A stretch of DNA of 64,000 nucleotides from Caenorhabditis elegans (GCF_000002985.6 NC_003280.10:7064501-7128500); one strand, 5' to 3'; shown: positions 14,455 through 28,100, counted from the stretch's first letter. The notes: generated by a model not told the origin, from the sequence alone. Program-made: numbers and translations.

Positions 14455-14916
14455 CAGTGTGGGAAAGTTCTATAGGACCCCCCCTAATTTGAAGGTTTGA
14501 GGAACTTCCGAAAATTTTTTCGAAAAACTGCTAATGCCGTTCGTTTTTAAATTGAAAAAAACCTATATAAATTTTTTTCCAGAAGTTTATCTCAAAAACT
14601 GAGGTCGCGCTGGAAAAAACGTCAAAATCCAGTGTGAAACTTCTATAGGACCCCCCGTTTTTTTTCACGATTTTTACTAAAATCAACAGATTTTGGAATT
14701 TTTGACAAAGCTCAAATCAAGTTTGAGTTAGAAATGAGTTCATATAAGCAGTTTTGACTTTAAAAAATTAATACGAAATGTTCTCGTGGGATCTCCAGAC
14801 TGGTTCTGATTCTTCCGATCTTTGATGTTCAAGTCTGTTTCAAGCTTCCTGGTGCTCTCGGTAATGCCAAAACTTGATAAACTCTCTTTAACAAGTTCCT
14901 ACTAAAATTCCTAGCA
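14455..14916. repeat. Left terminal inverted repeat of Tc3
   Basis: About 462 bp, the inverse of about 16330-16791 with few differences. The outermost bases CAGTGTGGGAAAG and an internal second occurrence of the AGTGTGAAACTTCTATAGGA motif (about 14630-14655) are where transposase sites are known in Tc3. The inner boundary is approximate. Confidence 0.85.
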
Positions 14917-15173
14917 CGCACTTTAGATGTTTCGACTGTGTAGTCAAGCTGATTTGGCAAAATATGCAGCAGGAAACAATGGAAGGCTTATCAGGAATCA
15001 AATCGTTTTTCTTTGATTACAAGGTTCCATGGGACCAATATTTCAAGTTAAATTGTCCCTCACAGATGTTATTTACTATTTTTTGCGTGAATTATTAAAT
15101 GTGGAATTGTGGCATGTGTTGTGGCACACATATAGAGGCTGGAAAGCTTACTTCGAAAGCAGTCTAACTTGCA

Positions 15174-16211
15174 ATGCCTCGAGGATCTGCCCTTTCGGAC
15201 ACTGAACGCGCTCAGCTGGATGTTATGAAATTGCTCAATGTGTCCCTGCATGAAATGAGTAGGAAAATTTCCCGTTCTCGACACTGTATTCGCGAGTATC
15301 TGAAGGATCCGGTGAGCTACGGTACATCTAAAAGAGCTCCTCGTCGCAAAGCTCTCTCCGTGCGTGACGAACGAAATGTGATTCGTGCTGCCTCCAACTC
15401 CTGTAAGACGGCAAGAGATATTCGCAATGAGCTTCAATTGTCTGCTTCAAAAAGGACCATCCTCAATGTCATCAAACGATCTGGTGTAATCGTTCGTCAG
15501 AAACTTCGCCCTGCTCCGTTACTCTCTGCAGACCATAAACTCAAGCGATTGGAATTTGCTAAGAACAATATGGGAACGAATTGGAGTAAAGTGAGAATTT
15601 AAAAAAGCAAGAGTGAATAATTAGGATCATTGTTTTAGGTTGTCTTCTCCGATGAAAAGAAATTCAATCTCGATGGGCCTGACGGTTGCCGCTACTATTG
15701 GCGCGATTTGCGCAAGGAACCAATGGTTTTTTCGAGACGTAATTTTGGAGGAGGAACGGTGATGGTTTGGGGAGCGTTCACGGAGAAGAAGAAGCTTGAG
15801 ATACAGTTCGTCAGTAGCAAGATGAACAGCACTGACTATCAGAACGTCTTGGAACTGGAGCTCTCCAAATATCTTCGTCACTACTCCAGAAAAGACTTTA
15901 GATTTCAGCAGGATAATGCGACAATCCATGTGAGCAACTCAACCCGCGACTATTTCAAGCTCAAGAAGATCAACCTTCTTGATTGGCCAGCTCGAAGTCC
16001 TGATCTCAATCCAATCGAAAATTTGTGGGGGATTCTTGTCCGTATCGTGTATGCTCAGAACAAGACTTACCCAACAGTTGCATCGTTGAAGCAAGGAATT
16101 CTCGACGCTTGGAAGTCTATTCCGGACAACCAGCTGAAAAGTTTGGTCAGATCAATGGAGGACAGACTGTTTGAGATCATCCGCACACAAGGAAACCCGA
16201 TTAACTATTGA
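15174..16211 (+). CDS. Tc3 transposase (Tc3A)
   Basis: Two exons (15174-15590 and 15639-16211) joined at GTGAG...TTTTAG give 329 residues, the known Tc3A length. The N-terminus (MPRGSALSDTERAQLDVMKL) is the paired-type helix-turn-helix that binds the inverted repeats. A second DNA-binding helix region, PRRKALSVRDERNV, follows. The catalytic DDE triad is visible: D in VVFSDEKKFNL, D in RFQQDNATIH and E in SPDLNPIENLWG. It cuts and pastes the element at TA sites. No stop or frameshift is seen, so the enzyme could be active if expressed. In most laboratory strains Tc3 is silenced in the germline (established knowledge). Confidence 0.96.
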
Positions 16212-16329
16212 TCCTTTCTTGATTTTAGTATATGAATGTTCTGTTGTTGATCAAAAATAACTGCAACTTGTTAATACGCTGTTTCTGACTGGTTTCTTGG
16301 GGATGGCGTAAAAATGTTTATGGTGTGTG

Positions 16330-16791
16330 TGCTAGGAATTTTAGTAGGAACTTGTTAAAGAGAGTTTATCAAGTTTTGGCATTACCGAGAGCACCAGGAA
16401 GCTTGAAACAGACTTGAACATCAAAGATCGGAAGAATCAGAACCAGTCTGGAGATCCCACGAGAACATTTCGTATTAATTTTTTAAAGTCAAAACTGCTT
16501 ATCTGAACTCATTTCTAACTCAAACTTGATTTGAGCTTTGTCAAAAATTCCAAAATCTGTTGATTTTAGTAAAAATCGTGAAAAAAAACGGGGGGTCCTA
16601 TAGAAGTTTCACACTGGATTTTGACGTTTTTTCCAGCGCGACCTCAGTTTTTGAGATAAACTTCTGGAAAAAAATGTATATAGGTTTTTTTCAATTTAAA
16701 AACGAATGGCATTAGCAGTTTTTCAAAAAAATTTTCGGAAGTTCCTCAAACCTTCAAATTAGGGGGGGTCCTATAGAACTTTCCCACACTG
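16330..16791. repeat. Right terminal inverted repeat of Tc3
   Basis: Inverse of the left repeat, ending CTTTCCCACACTG at 16791 next to the TA duplication. The inner boundary is near GCTAGGAATTTTAGTAGGAA, which mirrors TTCCTACTAAAATTCCTAGC on the left. Confidence 0.85.
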
Positions 16792-17260
16792 TATTTCAAC
16801 TCACGTCTCGGTGTGATTCATTTCACCGCGAGCTCCACAAATTTTACATGGAGCCAATGAGCTGAGCTTGTCGCATTTCTTACGTGTATGCGTTTCCCAT
16901 CGCATATATCCAACGGAACGACAGTATCCACACTGGAAAAATATAGATTTTATATTATTGAAATACCAGCAAACTTACTCCATATTCACGCCTTTTGAAC
17001 AATGATGGCACTTCGGGCTCGGAGCGAGTTTCTCTTGGATTCCTCGCGAGCTCTTCAGCAGATTCAATCGCAAACGATCCACTGCGAGGCTTGCTGTCAT
17101 TCAACCAATCATTGAACTTCCCGTACAAATTGAAATCCGAAGCGACAACTGAATCGAAAAATCCGGAATTATTCGTTGACAGGAATGTCGGAAGTCGACG
17201 ATATTCGGCAGGTGGCGGCTAAATAATATTTTGATTTTTATTAATTCGTAGAAGAAAAAC

Positions 17261-17601
17261 TGTAGCAGAAACGAATTGTCACGTTGCATGGAAAAGTGAA
17301 TATTTGCTACGCGTGTGTAGAGAGAGTTGAAAATTACAAAACTGCATTCATAATTTCCATTAATTATTAAAAAGAACGTTCGAACGCCACGTTTTGAGTC
17401 GTGTCGCAATCGTCTCGCAGCATGCTACCGTGAACCAATTCGCTGCGCGTCGGCTAGGTAGTAGATGATACGGAGCGAGGAGTTCAAAATGTTTCAGTTT
17501 TATTTTCAATGGTTTTAAGCCTTTTTCCTCGCTTTTTGAAATTTCCCTGATATAAAATTTATAGAACTCCCTTATAGTTTTTTTTAAAGGATAATAGTCA
17601 A
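17261..17601. other. Unique sequence between the nos-2 copy and the next gene
   Basis: About 340 bp. Similarity to nos-2 intron 2 stops near 17260. The rest is AT-rich and leads to a TTTTTTTAAAG tract before ATG 17602. Probably the upstream flank of the decayed gene that starts there. No repeat was recognised. Confidence 0.35.
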
Positions 17602-18003
17602 ATGCTTCGCAAAACCAGTGGGTCAAACATTCGACGTACTAAGCTCGAGGCTTCAGCGGAAATTGTTGCCATAGACAATAAAGTCGATGAGGCGAAAACG
17701 ACAAAGGATCTTGATGACGTTCTCGAACGTATTCAGGCTCTAGTCCAGAGCGTCATCGATGCTCCAAAATTGCTAGAGTCAACTGGCTACGTAAATTCTT
17801 TGAGGGAGATTATGAGCAGATATTTCAAAGCCAAGTAAGTTGAACTCCATAATAAAACTAATTTGTTTCAAATATATAAATATTTTGAAAATTTACGATT
17901 CATATAAGTAAGCAAATTAAACATATTAAGCGAGAACAAATAAACATCAGCCTCTTTAAATTATATTTTTTACGTATCAATTCAATTTCAAAGACAAAAC
18001 TAG

Positions 18004-19583
<1,580 letters not shown>

Positions 19584-19653
19584 ATTTATAATTTAATTTT
19601 TTTGTTTGTTACTTTTTTTCACGATTAGCTTGCACTTATGTATTTTTCGCTCA

Positions 19654-20711
19654 TTTATTTTGTTTTGTTTCTCAATCTGTGAACGTATAGTTCAGTTCTC
19701 TTGTTTACTATCCCTCTATTATTACTATCGCATTTCCCATCTGTCTTTGTGTAATAGAGGTCACCCATCTGGCCTCCCTCTAGTGTTCTACCCTTGATTA
19801 TATGCATTCTATACATCAGCTGGCGAGTGAGAGGTGACCTTTCTCCTCTCTCTCCATCCGGCCTATTTAATCAATAAATACATGTATTCAAACACTAGTT
19901 TAACAATCATAAACAGATAATGTGGTACCATTATCTTCCGTTTATAAATCAAACGCTTAGTGACATAATTACGTGTCGACCATGTTCTTTACCGTTTTTT
20001 TTAGAACAATAAAATATCAAAAACTGTTCGGACAAACTTTCTGCGCTTTTTCTGCCAGCACCCACACGCCTTGAAGTTATCTCCACTATAATTGGTATGT
20101 CATGAGCCGGCCGTCCGACCTCCGCAAACGGGGGTCTCAAATGTCGGAATTTTTGGTATTAATCGGGAATTGCTCCTACGGAGCTAGAATTTGACATACG
20201 AACTGCTCTCATGATTGTCAACAAGTGGACACCAAAAGCAAATTTTTATCATGGTCCCCTGATAAGATACTGATCGGAGTTACTGATCAACGGTGATAAT
20301 TTGTGTCAGGAATGCTCGGCAATCAGAATTTGACGGCAGTTGCCGGTTTTGGAAATTGCGAACTTGGCAATTGTCGAAAATTAAAATTTCAGGCAATTTT
20401 CAAACCTAATTATATTTCGGAAATTGAAAAAAAAAATTAGGAGGATTAAAACATTTTGATATTGAAAATAGAAAATTATTCACTAAAAAGCCTGTTTAGG
20501 CTCCTGAATCTACAAAAAGTATCAGCTTATATTTCCGGCAATTCTTGAAGAGATAATGGTTTGGGGTTAGTAGCGGTACATGCGCGGGGTACTGTAGAAG
20601 TACTGTAGGATTACTGTAGTTTGGAAATCTTTGACTTTTCGTCTTTTGAAGAAATATCGATTTGGGATTAATAGGGGTATATGATAGGAGTGCTGTAGGA
20701 GTAGTGTAATT
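19654..20711. other. Non-coding, moderately repetitive intron sequence
   Basis: Lies within the large intron. It includes CT-rich patches (about 19660-19860), a gene-poor stretch with no convincing open frame, and short TACTGTAG-type motifs near 20580-20710 (GCGCGGGGTACTGTAG) that recur in worm interspersed repeats. Nothing else was identified. Confidence 0.4.
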
Positions 20712-21161
20712 TACCGTATATCTTCTATTAATATGGCCTCCCTATTAGACTTGCACTCCCTATTAGTGTTGCCCCTCGGAGACCTTCCGAAAATTAGTAT
20801 GGCACTCCCTATTAGTCTTGCACTCCCTAATAGTCTTGCGTTTACTTTTTTTATTGCAAACCCGTCTCGTTAATTTCAGGATTTCAACAAAAAATTTTGC
20901 CTATTTTGCAACAGTTTTTCACAATATTTCTACGAGATTGAAGTTTTTGAACTTATATGTTACAATTAAAATCAAATGTTCTGAATTTTTACATAAGATT
21001 CGAGCCTTTTCAGAAAAAAAAAACTAGTAAGCTCAAAGTCAGAAAATGTTCGGAAAATTAGTCTTGCACTCCCTAATAGTCTTGCACTCCCTATTGGTAT
21101 TGCAAGCGGGTAGACCATCGAAAAATAGTATTGCAGCCATATTAATAGAAGAAATACGGTA
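20712..21161. repeat. 450-bp MITE, copy 1 (TATTAGT/TTGCA family)
   Basis: Ends are inverted: TACCGTATATCTTCTATTAA on the left and TTAATAGAAGAAATACGGTA on the right. Inside, short units such as CTCCCTATTAGTCTTGCA repeat near both ends, with a unique core (AACCCGTCTCG...AAGCTCAAAGTCAG). A second copy lies at 21660-22093 in the same orientation. No open frame of note, so it is non-autonomous. The family name was not determined. Confidence 0.8.
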
Positions 21162-21471
21162 TGCAAAATTGAGTGTTTCACTTCTGAAGAGATATCGATT
21201 TGTGGTTAATGTGTGATCCGTCTTGGTGAGTCCCATAAGTTTTGTGGGACTTCAAATTTACTGAGAAAAACTTTTTTTGCGAGAAATTAAAATTTTCTGA
21301 GAAAAAGTTATTGCGGGAAATTTGATTTCCTTGAGAAAACAATTTTTGCTCGCGAACATTTTGTAAATATCTTGCTAATTGCTATGAGAAGATATATGTT
21401 TTTTGCAAATTGCTAACATAAACTGGATATATTTTACTTATTTTTTATTAGAGAGACATGTGAGACACAAC

Positions 21472-22336
21472 ACCGTATATTATCTATTAGTAAGGCGCCT
21501 CTATTAGTTTTGCATCTAAAATCACTCATCGAAAATTAGTTTTGCACTCTCTATTAGTTTTGCACCTCTAATAGTTTTGCACCCCTTCATTTATTCCCTA
21601 TTTTTAGGAATCAAAATTTGCATTATAAAATCGTTCTACAAATCAGGAAAATTATTACATACCGTATATCTTCTATTAATATGGCCTCCCTATTAGACTT
21701 GCACTCCCTATTAGTATTGCCCCTCGGAGACCTTCCGAAAATTAGTATTGCACTCCCTATTAGTCTTGCACTCTCTAATAGTCTTGCGTTAACTTTTTTG
21801 TATTGCAAACCCGTCTCGCTCATTTCAGGATTTCAACAACATTTTTTGCCTATTTTGCAACAGTTTTCACATCATTTCTACGAGATTGAAGTTTTTGAAC
21901 TTATATGAAAATCAAATTTTCTGAATTTTTTTTTTCGAGCTGTTTCAGGAAAAAACTAGTAAGCTCAAAGTCAGAAAATGTTCTGAAAATTAGTATTGCA
22001 CTCCCTAATAGTCTTGCACTCCCTATTAGTATTGCAAGCGGGAAGATCATCGAAAAATAGTATTGCAGCCATATTAATAGAAGAAATACGGTACTTGGTA
22101 TAACTAGTCAAAATTGGCAAAATATGAACACAACTCGGACAGTTTTTGCGTATCAGCCTTAAAATTCGTCCATTTTGGTTCACAAGGTGTTACTGAAATT
22201 GATGATATTTGCCATAACTTAATGGGAAACATGAGAAAAAACCTGTTTGAAAATTAGTTTTGCACCTCCATTAGTTTTGCATCAAATTAGGTGTCCGAAA
22301 ATTAGTTTTGCACGCCTTACTAATAAAAAAAACAAT
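21472..22336. repeat. Outer MITE interrupted by a nested copy
   Basis: Left half 21472-about 21600 (ATTATCTATTAGTAAGGCGC, then repeated CTATTAGTTTTGCACC units) matches, inverted, the right half about 22245-22336 (TTAGTTTTGCACGCCTTACTAATA). The MITE at 21660-22093 lies between the halves, as expected if it jumped into the outer element. Confidence 0.65.
21660..22093. repeat. 450-bp MITE, copy 2 (nested)
   Basis: Same termini and internal order as the copy at 20712-21161: CGTATATCTTCTATTAATATGGC at the left, GCCATATTAATAGAAGAAATACGGTA at the right, and the shared core CCCGTCTCG ... CTAGTAAGCTCAAAGTCAG. The two copies differ by scattered substitutions and small indels. It sits inside the outer element at 21472-22336. 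Confidence 0.8.
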
Positions 22337-22439
22337 ACTTTTCTTAGTTTTAAAAGTAACGGATCGTGTTTATGAAGAGTACTTTCTGTGGTAATTGCTA
22401 AGTTTATTGATAAGGATATAATTGCTAAAGATATACGGT

Positions 22440-22560
22440 AGTTGCAAAAATGAAATTTCAGTATTCTGGCATGGGACCAATTGGTTTCACAGGAAGTCAA
22501 CTAGAATTTAATACATTTTTCTATGCCAGCATATTATACTGAAATTTCATTTTTGCAACT
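22440..22560. repeat. Short hairpin element
   Basis: AGTTGCAAAAATGAAATTTC at 22440 is mirrored by GAAATTTCATTTTTGCAACT ending at 22560. The arms extend inwards through CAGTATTCTGGCAT / ATGCCAGCATATTATACTG with a few mismatches. A non-coding inverted-repeat MITE relic in the large intron. Confidence 0.7.
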
Positions 22561-23920
22561 AATAAAAAAAAAGTGAAGCACACTGCTAAGCGAAACTCGG
22601 AGTCTCGTTTGGCCACGCCCACTCGGTTCTTTGTACTTTTAATGAATTCAACTTTCTAGAGAAAAGGGAAAAGTCGCAGTGAAGCTCATTCTGTGGATAA
22701 CTTGGTAATCACCGAACAAAATGAAGACATCATTCATTTAAGAGATAATTCAGCCAACTGTGATACAAGGCACATACTCTCAATGGCCTTTTACAATACT
22801 ATCGATGCTGTTTTTTTTTTTTGCTTTTTCAGATACGCATCTGTCGAATACGTCAAAAAGATGATGCATTACTCCAAACGTAATGAGGACAAGATACAAT
22901 TTGAGATACAATTTATGTACGTGTAAGTTTAGAATTTCAAAACGATAATGTTGACACTGCTTCCTGAGAGGCAACTTTCAAAAAATTTAATTTTTTTTGA
23001 TTAATTTCTAATTTCAGTTTGTTCTGTATGAAAGGACTTGATGAAACACATGAAACACAATGGCACATGATGTTGAAGTTGGTGAAGTTGCAGCACTTTG
23101 TTCCAGACCTAATTCACATTCATCCTAAAAAGGGGTCACAAGTTTTCGGATAGAATTGGCAATCAAAAGTCATCGAACAACAAAAAAAAGTTGCTGATAT
23201 TTCTACGTATGTTAAAACACAAATGAATCAAAAATTACTGTTTTTAGTCTAACGGCTTACAAGAACTCTTCCGATGCAAACGTATCTAGTCTACTGAGGG
23301 AGGACTCCGTGAATCCTGCAAAGAAAGTACTCATTTTGATTTCCATGAAGCTTGCGAAACGACTGCTCAACCTGAATCCGTAAATTTCGAAGCATCTTCG
23401 CCCCTACTATCATTCTGTAAAAGATCGTACTCTCAAGTGTACGATCTATCACCGTCTCCAACAGGAAATTCTTTGGCTCCTGCTTGCTCACTTTCTGCCA
23501 TTGATGATTTCGAAGTCTTCGTCAGTAGAAAAATAAAATATTTGGATGATTATCGTGACTCAGCGATTGTTAAACTTCACAACAATTCGGATCACAAACT
23601 TCAGTTTGAATGCCGGATCGACTGTGATGACTTCGGTGTTGGACCGTCTGATGGTTGTATTGAGTCGTCATCCACCACAAGGTTGAAAGTCCTCCAGGGA
23701 ATGGCACATTGAAAATTTATTATACAGTTTTAGATGGTGCAATGTTGTTGACAATTTAATGTTGTTGAAAATTTAATTCTTACATTGAAAAATTTCGTAC
23801 TGTAGTGAAAGAGCTATGTTGGCAAACCGTAGTAAAAGAGATTCCGTAGTAAAAGAGATGTTGTAGTAAAAGATCAAGTAGTAAAGTATTATCGAAAAAA
23901 TACGATCGCACAATTTTCTC

Positions 23921-24052
23921 ATAATTTATTTTTGATCTACCTTGTTGACTAGGCTCCTCCCCTTCCTTCGACAAGACAGCCACAACAAAATAACAACGGC
24001 AACAAGATTGGGGGTGGAGTCAAGTTCAACAGGTAGATCAAAAATAAATTAT
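23921..24052. repeat. Inverted-repeat element, about 130 bp
   Basis: Arms of about 22 bp: ATAATTTATTTTTGATCTAC on the left, GTAGATCAAAAATAAATTAT on the right. Unique GC-richer middle (CTCCTCCCCTTCCTTCGACA). MITE-like, no coding content. Confidence 0.65.
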
Positions 24053-24120
24053 AAGACGCTGTAGTCAAATTTGATCAAATTTGTTTACCGTTTTATATTT
24101 TGACAATAGTGGAATTTTTC

Positions 24121-24632
24121 ATTGCTTTATTAGACTCAAAAGTGTCTGAAAACATCGAATTCCATAATGAAACTTCTTGGAAACTCGACAAACAGTTATG
24201 ACGGATCAAAAAATGACCTAAAGTTAGTTGAAATTTTAAATTTACCGACTTGTCAATGTCGCAGCGGCTGGAAACATTTTTTTTTGAAATCACCGTCAAA
24301 TTTTGAGTATACAATGTAAGTATCTTGCGATTTCAACTTCATTTAGGTATTTTAAAGTCGATGGACGGAGAGATTTTTAAATTTTTTTCACCAAATCCCG
24401 CCGTTCATCGACTTTAAAATACCTAAATGAAGTTGAAAACGCAAGATACTTACATTGTATAATTAAAATTTGACGGTGATTTCAAAAAAATTGTTTCCGG
24501 CCGCTTCGACATTGACAAGTCGGTAAATTTAAAATTTCAACTAACTTTAGGTCATTTTTTGATCCGTCATAACTTTTTTTGAGAAGTTTCATTATGAAAC
24601 TCGTTTTTTTAGACAATTTTGGGTCTAATAAA
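24121..24632. repeat. Long near-perfect palindrome, about 510 bp
   Basis: The left half (TTGCTTTATTAGACTCAAAA... through TTAGGTATTTTAAAGTCGAT) reads back as the right half (ATCGACTTTAAAATACCTAA ... through GGGTCTAATAAAG), with a loop of about 40 bp near 24363-24403. The arms are about 230 bp with modest mismatch. Transcribed, this would form a long dsRNA hairpin. No open frame; probably a foldback DNA element. Confidence 0.8.
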
Positions 24633-24840
24633 GAAATATAAAAAATTCGACTACTCACCTTTAAAATGTCTAAATATACCAACTTTAATAACTTATTTGA
24701 TTTTCAGCTAGATTTTTAGCTTCCAATCTATAAAATAGACAAGATCAATAATGTTATTTCAATTTTTCACAGTACTGTAGAATTGGTTCTGGAAAATCGC
24801 AGATAAAAATTTATTGATAAACGTTTCTATCTCATATGTT

Positions 24841-24987
24841 ACACAGACATCCCGGGACCCAAGGGGCGGTGGGCGGGAATATACGATTTGTGTCGATTTA
24901 CGACATACTGGCAACGGGGAAAACTTTGTAAATCGGCACAAATCGTATCTTCCCGCCCTCGCCCCTTGGGTCCTGGGATGTCTGTGT
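24841..24987. repeat. GC-rich palindromic MITE
   Basis: ACACAGACATCCCGGGACCC at the left is mirrored by GGGTCCTGGGATGTCTGTGT at the right. Arms of about 60 bp include AATCGTAT and CGACACAAATCG-type motifs, and there is a short loop near 24910 (ACTGGCAACGGGG). Its GC content is well above the surroundings. Confidence 0.8.
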
Positions 24988-25173
24988 CTCTTCAGCTGAC
25001 TACACACTGGACAGGTAATATTGTCACCCTTTAGATTGGTCCCCTTCGACTGCATCGCTTATTGATTGTTTTCGAGCAATATAGACAACACACACTGCCC
25101 CTCAATAGATCCATTTGTGTCCATTTGGTCATTTATTTTGCGTCCATTCCCGTTTCTTCTTATATTTTAAATA

Positions 25174-28100
25174 ATGACTGAAAAAAGTTATATTCCGTTT
25201 CAACTCCTCCGTCTTCCAAAAAAAGCTCTCCATCGTGCAATCAAGCACATTAATGATATCGACTTGTGAGTTAATTTTGAAATTTCCTATGAAATTTAAT
25301 TTGTTTATTGATGTGTTCAACTTTGAATACTTATTTTCTGATAACCAAAGAAAATACATACTTTCTAGACTAAAGCTCTTTAATAATTGTCTATTTATTA
25401 ATTTCGCAAGCTTTATTGTTTTTGCAAAATTTGACAATATATATAGAAGCCATCAGCTCATAAGAATACCGACTTTCTGCCAAGGTGTCTCCTATTCTCC
25501 CATCATCGCTCGCGCACAAACATTTTTGTTAACAAAGGCCGGCCTACTAATAACTCGTGATTCCACTAAATAGACTCGAAGTCGTTCTCACGGACAAAAC
25601 ACAAAGTAAGGCATGGATCATGTATTAGAAGTGTGACACAAGAAATTAATTAATCAGGATTGTAACTTGTGATGACTCTATTCACACTGTCCTGTTTTGG
25701 TAAATAACCAAAACGACGAAGTACCTTCTAACACTTTAAAGTTTATGTTATTACGTGTCCATGATTTTATGAGAACTGCTGCTCTCTCTTTTTCACACGC
25801 TCTCTCGCTAAAGGCGTTTTGCATAGGCGTTAGACAGCGTGCGAGAAAGAGAGACGCAGGCTGACTGCAAGGTTAGAATAGCACACAGGTTTATTGAAAG
25901 TTAAAACCAGAATAAGTCATATGAGAAGAAACGAGTTCAGTTCACTTTAGCCACGTGTCGATATAACCTTGAGTTTATAGAGTTCATCGGCCACGTCAAT
26001 AATAAAAATAAATACATGCAATTATTGTGTAGTCGATATCTACACAACAGTTTAATTCAACATTACTTCAAATTTAGAATTAGTGTTAGTAATTTATTGG
26101 AGAATGAGCTTCCTTTTAAAAAATTAACACCAATTTTAGAACTGCCTGCTATAAAAAAGTATGTTAGTATGTAAATGAGCAAATCTATGTATGTTAGTAA
26201 ATTAGATTATAATGTGATTGAGCCATTTATTAGCAAAAGTTGGTAAATGAGACACTCAGTAAATAATCATGCTAGTAAGTGAGGGTTTGCCAAGTGTGTC
26301 GAAAAATGCAAAACAATGATTGCATTTTTCTACATTGTGTGAATTAGTCCATTAGATATTTTTGTGGTTAGATAGAAGGCCGTTAATAATATTTTAACAG
26401 TCTTCTATATTTATAACTAGAATGACTCTCATACATAATAACCTCCTACATAGGGAGGCGGAGAACAACAGAGTACGCGGGGAGAAGATAGGTCACACTA
26501 TGCCGGCAGAGAGGCCGCATCAACCTGTAGATAAAACATCTATTTAGTGTGCACAGGACCACACAACACAACATATCCCTACAGCTTTTTTGTTGCGCAA
26601 CATCCATCAATGTCGAGGGTGTCGGTTTTTTGATGTTTTCAAAATATGGAAAACTAAACTTTTTCGATTTTTGGATTTTCGATTTCCCTATATTTCGAAA
26701 AAAAATTTTCGATTTTTTAAAAGTTCGCTTAAAATTTTGGTCATTGTTTTTCTTCATAGAATAATTTTTTATATTTTTCTCACGAATAAAAACAAAATTA
26801 GATAAGAAATCACAATTATTTTTTTTGGTTAATTTTCAGAACTTTTTTCGATTCTTTAAAACATCAGAAATCGAAAAAACTTGAAAAATAGAAAAACGAA
26901 ACCCAAAGTAAACCAAAACTGCAAAACGACGCTAACTTGAGAAAAAATTGGTATGTCAGTTGTCAGTCAGTTGAGCTATGTCCGAGTTTCAATTAATATC
27001 TGTTTTTCATCTCGGCGTGTGCCGCCAACTTCTTACAACTTCTTTACTTCTTTTTGTCTTTATGTCCAAAAAAATAAAAGCATTTATAAGGAGTAGGCAA
27101 GAGTTGGGTAAGCCTTGGGTACGACTAGGGTGAGCGAGTTTGCATTAGAATTGTTGAAGTTGGGTAAGACTTGGACAAACTCTGGCTTGCAACTCAAAAA
27201 CAGGAGTTTGACAAAAGTTTTGTCAACCGATAAAAACAATCACCTGTTAGTTTTGGAATTTTTTTTTTGAGTGAACGTTTTGCAATGTCTTGGGTGTTTT
27301 CTCTGATACGTTTAAGCGAACTTATCCAAACTTGTTAATATTTTCAAAAATCATTTAAAAATTTTTTAACCACAAAAAAGCCTAAGAAAAAAATATCGAA
27401 AAACTGGGAAAAAACAACACATTTTATTGAAGGGCCTATATAAAATGTTTGCTCTTAACTTTCCAGTTATTTCATCTGTTAGTATTCCTCTATTGTAGTA
27501 TAGTACCCGACTACTTAACTTTGAAACGTTATTTCTCGATATAAGCTGTCAAAGTTGATCAATGTGGTGCAATACTAATAGAGGGAGTACGGTAACAGTG
27601 AGAATATATAACTATAGTTTGTAGGAACATTCTCCAGTTGTACATATTTTTAAATTTTGCAGAATCAATTTGTCATTCACTTGCGAAGCTGCTAAAAGTC
27701 TTGTAACTTTGTTGATACAAACTACAAATTCTACACATTTAATACATTTGGATATGCGCGAAGGAAAAATTTTTATGAGTGTGAACATGGATAACGATGT
27801 TTTGCTTGTATTTTGCTATAAAGACAACAAACCCATTCCAAACGGGATGTTTTCTAAAGGATTAATCAAATTAAAAGATCTTAAAACTTTAAATATACAT
27901 GACACTGTCCTATTGTTGATATCAAATCAAGCAATTACTGAATGTGTTGGCCACATTCAAACCGTGCTCAATAAACGAAAAGTAGAAGAATTTTATATTA
28001 CAGACAATATTACTTGTTCTGAATCAATTTTTGTCGCATTAAATTCAATCAAATTTGCACGGATTTGTGTGCGCCCTGGAAATAACTCGAGTTTTCGATT

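Larger units (their letters stand above)
14455..16791 (+). mobile_element. Complete Tc3 DNA transposon (Tc1/mariner superfamily)
   Basis: A 2.34-kb element bounded by TA target duplications at 14453-14454 and 16792-16793. Termini begin CAGTGTGGGAAAGTTCTATA on each end, and the terminal inverted repeats run about 460 bp inward (left to about 14916, right from about 16330). It carries one intact transposase gene. Size and long inverted repeats match known Tc3 (about 2.33 kb, 462-bp repeats, 329-residue transposase). The insertion site in the nos-2 copy can be compared with the empty site in real nos-2 intron 4, confirming one TA duplicated on insertion. Confidence 0.96.
14157..17260 (-). pseudogene. 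Partial inverted copy of nos-2 (exons 3-5), split by Tc3
   Basis: Minus-strand copy of nos-2 from the end of intron 2 (left boundary near original 1495) through the 3' UTR. Exon 3 lies at about 17219-16980, exon 4 at about 16936-16807, and exon 5 at about 14420-14266, with both zinc-finger halves still recognisable. The first two exons and promoter are missing. Tc3 sits in the last intron between exons 4 and 5. Without Tc3 the inverted copy of him-14 plus nos-2 is about 1.58 kb, matching the source interval of about 1495-3062. A non-functional paralogue, though antisense or siRNA production against nos-2 cannot be excluded. Confidence 0.87.

Noticed and set aside
16995-17222. 75-residue plus-strand open frame, with an identical one on the minus strand at 1529-1756
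   Set aside because: Both are antisense shadows of nos-2 exon 3 and its inverted copy. The repeated protein reflects the DNA duplication.
21618-22183. Open frames sharing the peptide YRISSINMA
   Set aside because: They translate MITE terminal repeats (TATTAATATGGC) and are not genes.
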